In this document: in pieces, positions 42,901-48,900 of the stretch
How the letters are laid out: each line of letters starts with the position of its first letter
How positions within the stretch are numbered: position 1 is the stretch's first letter
From: Chaetoderma sp. LZ-2023a
Lineage: Eukaryota > Mollusca > Caudofoveata > Chaetodermatida > Chaetodermatidae
Length of the DNA: 64,000 nucleotides
Direction of reading: 5' to 3'
Assembly: GCA_034401795.1 (NCBI GenBank)
Contig: CM067369.1
Location: forward strand, 91,936,579 to 92,000,578
The notes under the pieces: model-generated
Database searches by the model: none
What the model saw: only the letters and a program-made list of their open reading frames with translations
What the model was told of the DNA's origin: nothing
Made by a program: the position numbers and the translations under genes

Positions 42901-45900
42901 CCGACTAAGCGACTGACTGAGTGACTGGCTGGCTGGCTGACTGGCTGGCTGGCTGGTTGACTGGCTGAGCGATTGACTGACTGACTGACTGACTGACTGT
43001 CTGGCTTGGTGACTGGCTGGCTGACTGAGCAGCTGCCTCACTGCCTGACTGGTTGGCTGGCTGGCTTACTGAGCGACTGACTGACTGACTGAGCGACTGC
43101 CTGACTGGCTGGCTGGCTGGCTGAGGGAAATGGTGGTTTATTTAACTTCACCTCGCAAGGTTCTATTTATCTTGTTATCGTTCGCCCTAATCTTATTTGC
43201 TAATAATTTACAATTAATTTTGAAGACTAGTGAGCCTGTTTCTGGGGAATACATGTCACAAATAATTTTTGGCTTAGCATCAATTCTACTGAATTATAGA
43301 GTATGTAGTCTAAGGAGTTAAAGCGTAAGTAGCTGAATGTCAAAACCTTAGGGACTTGTTTGATGGTAAATTCTTATCAAGACCAGCAAATGGACGTTGC
43401 ACAAGACCACTGCAGATCAACCTGGGCTCATATCGGATCATCTATTATGTAAACCGTATTTTGCAAAGATTTCCGAAAGCTTAATGTCCATATCATGTGC
43501 TTTATCTGTACCGGATGTGGAATTCAAGATCTGAATATTTGAGAGTATTTCTCATTGCCACGAGCAACCACTATAAATGTGTCTCTGTCTGTCTGTCTGT
43601 CTGTGTGTCTATCTGTCTCCGTCCTTCCATCCATCCATCTGTGTCTGTCTGTCTGTCTGCCTCTGTGTGTCTGTCTCTGTCTGTCTGTCTGTCTGTCTGT
43701 CTGTCCGCACTTGTATCTTAAAGTTCACTTCAAGAGTGTACTTATCTCCCTAACACGTTGATATTTCCAAATATCGACTCACTCATTAAACACTCAGATT
43801 AAAAAAGTTAGGTGCCCCTACTGAGCAGGTAGTCAGATGACAGTCCGGCGGATGCCAGCCCCAGCCTCGTGCATGCACAGACTAGCACTTCCTATTTTCC
43901 AATTTATTGGCAAAGAGACACATGCATTAATTTTCCTAAAAGTTTTCTGCTAGTTCTCGACACTTTACTGAAATTATTAGCACCTGAGATCATGTCCGAG
44001 CATCGGAAGCCACCAGAGGAGGGCACAGGACCAAGTTCTTAGGTGATTTCAACTACATATTTGTCTAATTTAGCGTTTTAGTCTCGATGTAATGTGCTTC
44101 CGGGACTCGCGATTAGATGTGATAAGCGCCTAAAAAACAGGTTTGTTTCTATATGGCGCTATGAAATGCTAATCTCTGTGTTTGTGTCCACAGGTATCTA
44201 TCTATGATTGAAAAGGACAACACATCATCAGAGGGTTTGTTTTTCTCTCCACCAAGGTTCCATTTCCTACTAACATGTTAGGTAATAAAATCAAAATCTA
44301 TGCCCAGTGAATTGGAGTTCTCGTAAGAAGATCTCACTCCCTCTTGGTCCACTTCCCCCCTCCCCCCTTATGGTGGAGAGATTTAAGAGGTCATAGAGAT
44401 TGGTGGAACTTCCAGTTCATCAGATCGGATGGTTTGTCTATATGGTGGAGAGATTTAAGAGGTCATAGAGATTGTTGGAGCTTCCAGTTCATCAGATCGG
44501 ATGGTTTGTTTGTGCTAAAGACGCAGGTATTCTTAGTTATGATATTAGGCACTCTAAAATATTTAGAAATATTTCTAAAATATGCTACCAATTTATCATT
44601 GTTTATCTGATGTTTGCATAGCTTGTATCACTATCCTTTCCAGTTAGTATGTTCTGGATTATGAATACAATTCATCCTTACACATGGATGTTGTTTTCAA
44701 GTCAGAGAACTTCTTATTTTTGAAATTATGTCATAATCAGCCTTGCACCTTTATTAACAATTATAAAGTTTTGTCCAATGCTGGTGTTTCTGTTAGTTAG
44801 TGGTCTTTATGGCCACCAGTCTTCTTTATATTTTGGTTTTGAGTTACTAATTCATTAACCAGTATTCTCATTGTCTTCGTCTTCTGGCCTTTTTTCAGAA
44901 GCCTGGATGCCCTTCTTGTGGAAAGTTTTTGAAAGAGAGATTCACCCCTCATCTATGTTTTCAATGCGGTCCTTGTGGTCCATTGCTAAACTGTGACATT
45001 TGTAAACAGTGGGGGGTGGGGTGGGGGTGGGGGGGGGTGGGTGGTGGTGTGTGTGTGTGTGTGGCCCGAACTAATGTATGAACTATCATTGGATAAGAGT
45101 AAGGCCTCATCCACCATGAATATGGAGGCCTTCCGTCTTGAGATGATAGGAGAGATGAAGAGGACAATAAAGGATTTGGTTCCAGAGTGGCTTTATGGCA
45201 TGCTTCCTGGACCAAATCCTCTATTGTCGTCTTCTCCTGCTCCGGAGAAGATAATCCCCACCTCTGAATCGGTACTCTGTAGGGGCTTATCAGTTTTCGT
45301 CCAAGATTCAGAGGTGGCCCCATTATAGGGGGCAAAAGTCCACTATGAGGACATTGGCAGCAGGCTTGCCACGCTGCTTGTTCGTGGACAGGTGTCGCTG
45401 GAGCCTGGTTCCCAGGATTATCAGCACCCTACAGGTACCATTGTCCCTTGGCTAATAAGCATCAGGCCAGGTCTTGCTGTGGATCAGTCGGCCAGCCAAC
45501 GGGACCAGTGCCCGTGGCTGGCAGGTAAGCCGACTGCTACCGTTATGCCATCTTTGCCGCTGGCGGAACATATTGTAGATATGTTTACAGCGGCAGAGAC
45601 GTCCGTTAAGGCACATGGACGTCTCGCGAAGGCCCCTCGTGAGGTGGCGAAACGATGTCTCATCATACATGAGGAGTATCAGAGGTACGGTGTGGTGCCT
45701 AAGCCGAGCGCTGATGACCGTGCTTCGCTAGGCGAGGATACATGGCCAGGCTCCCGATCTGACATGGGAGTGCTGTGCACGAGCGCTTTTCATTCGGCTA
45801 ATACCACGTTGCGCGATGTGGAGGAGAGTTCAAGGGCGTCTATTTCAGCGCTTTCGCACGTTTCCCAGCTGTTACACGGGGTAGTGACAGCATCGGCATC

Positions 45901-48900
45901 GCGCCAGCCTAGTCCGGTAACAGTCCAGAGAGCCGTCCAGGATGGTATTAACCTGGCTCTGGATTGTTTAACCCGGTCTGTGACCAGGAGTGTCCGGGCG
46001 CGGCGCATGTTTGCCTTGGACAACTTGTGCCCATCCCAGGACCTGTATAATAGGCTGCTGTATATGCCTATGACAGGTTCTGGTCTCTTTGGGGGTGAGG
46101 GATGTAGGTACCTCCAGGAGACGGTCACCCTGGTCAATAACCAGAGGGCATTGCACGAGCAATTTGAAGTGCTCCGCAGAGAGCACGTTCGCGCAGCTCC
46201 CCCTGCATATCATCCCCTGCAGGCTCGAGGTGGCGGTGGTCAGATCAGAGGCCAGCCACCAACGCAGCGTCGGCCACGGCCATGCACGCTTCGGCCAGGA
46301 GCGAAGGGGGGTGGGGCCGCAGGCTCCTCCAGCGCAGCCAGCCACCTCGGTGCGCGCGATGCGGGGCACGGCATGTGAGGATCTGGTCGTGGTAAGTGTA
46401 CCTGAAGGGCCGGTTACCGCGGTAAGAACCACTCCAGTGCTTTTGGACCAGGAGATAGTGCCACTCTTGCCTTGCTTATGTCCACATCTCCCTGTAGGTG
46501 GTCCAGTGGGGGGTGAGGGGGGGAACGATTGGCCTACCACAAGCAAGCCTGGGAGCGGTTGATTCAGGACCGCTTAGTCTTGCGATGGCTTTCAGTCTCT
46601 GGTACCAATCTGGACTCAAAATCCAAGAGATCCAGGTCAACGGTTGTGTATAGAGGAGGAAATAAATTCCCTCATACTAAAAGGAGCAATTCAACCGGCA
46701 CAAAAATGCCCGGGCTTCTATTCAACCGTGTTCCTAGTGACAAAAAGCACTGGAGGGTGGAGACCAATTCTCAACCTCAAGCCATTGAACAAGTTCATAG
46801 TCACGCCAAGTTTCAAAATGGAGACAGTGAAAACGGTTTTGGTAGGGTTGGAGAAAGGAATGTGGATGGCATCAATATACCTGAAGGATGCTTATTTCCA
46901 CATTCCAATGGCAAGGAGTTTTCGTCGGTTCCTGAGGTTCATATTCCAGGGCCGACAGTGGGAATTCAGGGTTTTACCATTGGGAATTTTGACGGCTCCT
47001 CTGGTCTTCACCAGGGTGGTTCTTGCTATAACAGCATACCTCCGCAGGAGAAGCATAGCAATCCACACATACATAGATGACTGGCTGTTAAAAGCACACA
47101 ATCAGGAAAGTCTATCAGCAAATCTGCAGATAGTTTTGAAAACACTCACAGGCTTAGCCTGGATAATCAACTTTCAAAAATCAGAGCTGACCCCATCCCA
47201 GAAGTTTGTTTACCTGGGAATGTTCTTCGATCTAGAGATAGGAGATGTGTATCATACTCAGGAGAGGGTACAAGTACTCATCTCATTAATACAGTTGGTG
47301 TGCAACAGTCGTCATGTCCTGGCACAGGTTTACTTGAGAATGCTCGAGTTGATGGTTTCTCTGGAACCAGTCATTCCTCAGGTGGCCTATCCAGTTATTT
47401 CTCTTAGTGGACCCAGAGTACGTGTCAGTGTTGGAGCCTCTTATTCATCATGTTCAGTGGTGGATGAAGACAGAGAATCTCCTGGCGGAGGTGATGCTAA
47501 CCCCTCCCCACCCTCAGTTAACGATGTATATAGATGCATCGATGGAGGGGTGGGGAGCTTGCCTGGAAGAAGCAACAGTATCAGGGGTTTGGAATCTGGA
47601 TCAGTCACAAGAACATATCAATCTAATGGAATTACGAGCAGTAATCCTGGGCCTGGAACATTTCATAGAGAAAGTTCAGGGCAAGATTGTTCTAGTTCGA
47701 TCAGACAACAGTAGTGCTTTACATAAACCGCCAGGGCGGAATGAAGTCGCCCAGTCTCTGTATGATGATTTGGAAATTGCTTTGCTGGTGCCTGGATCAG
47801 AGGATCACCTTGAAAGCAGTTCATATTCTGGGAAGGTTAAAGCTGTTAGCAGACTCATTGAGCTGAAGGATGAGTGTTTTACCTACGGAATGGCAACTAA
47901 ATCAATGTATGGCGGATCGTCTGTTCAACCACTGGGTGAAGCCAACATAGATTTTTTCGCAACGAAGAAGAATGCGAAGATGACGACGTACGTCTCTCCG
48001 ATTCCAGATCTGAGCGCTATCGCAACAGATGCATTAGCTATCAGCTGGATGGGAATGTATGCATACGCATTCCCTCCAGCAATCCTGATTCCAAAAATTC
48101 TTCAGAAAATCAAACAGGACTGCCAAGTGCTTCTGATCACCCCAAATTGGCCAAGCCGATCATGGTATACGGATCTGCTGGACCTTCTGGTCTGCAATCC
48201 AGTTCCTCTGCCTCTGATGGACAATATTATCTTCCAATGTTCAGATTGACTGCGTGGATGTTGTCAAGGAATCTAGAATTAAGGAGGGTTTTTCTGAGCA
48301 AGCAGCCATGTTCATCGCAAAAGCCAGAATGGGGGGTCAACCTCCAAAGCATATAATTATAAAATCAACAGATTTGCGGAATGGTGCTCAAAAAGATGTA
48401 TTAATCCAATGGATCTATTCAGGTAGTAGCCGATTTCCTCTGTCACCTGTATGATGCCTATAGCCTCAAGCCTAACTCTATTGCTGGCTATAAGTCAGCT
48501 TTAATGAGTTATCCCTTGCTTGGCTAATAGGGGAAGTGATGAAGTAAGTACATTAAATACTTTAATTAAAGGCATGGGCAATCTAAGACCAAGGAATCCC
48601 CCTGTGATTCCGTCTTGGAGTTTATCTCTAGTGCTTCAGGTACTAGCGGATAAGCCATTTGAACCACTAAGTTCCATTTCTATGAAAATGTTGATACATT
48701 CCATTTCTATGAAAATGTTGACACTTAAAACTATTTTTGCTGTGGCCTCAGCAAGGCGTCGAAGCAAAATTCATGCCTTATCAGCGGAGGCAGACCGTTA
48801 TGTGGTTACAGGGGAAGGCCTTAAGCTTCTACCTAGGATATATTTCATGGCTAAAAACCAGTCTGAAATATCCAGGTCAACCCATATTTTTACCTGCTTT

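Noticed and set aside
42787-43041. Minus-strand frame rich in Ser and Gln
   Set aside because: Translation of a tetranucleotide microsatellite.
43497-43761. Two + frames coding Ser/Val/Cys/Leu runs
   Set aside because: Translation of the (TCTG)n tract.
44190-44270. Possible extra TBC exon after 'gtgtccacag'
   Set aside because: The frame after it closes quickly, the text does not match the TBC1D2/2B tail, and exon 7 joins exon 8 in phase without it. It lies in the D2 leader.
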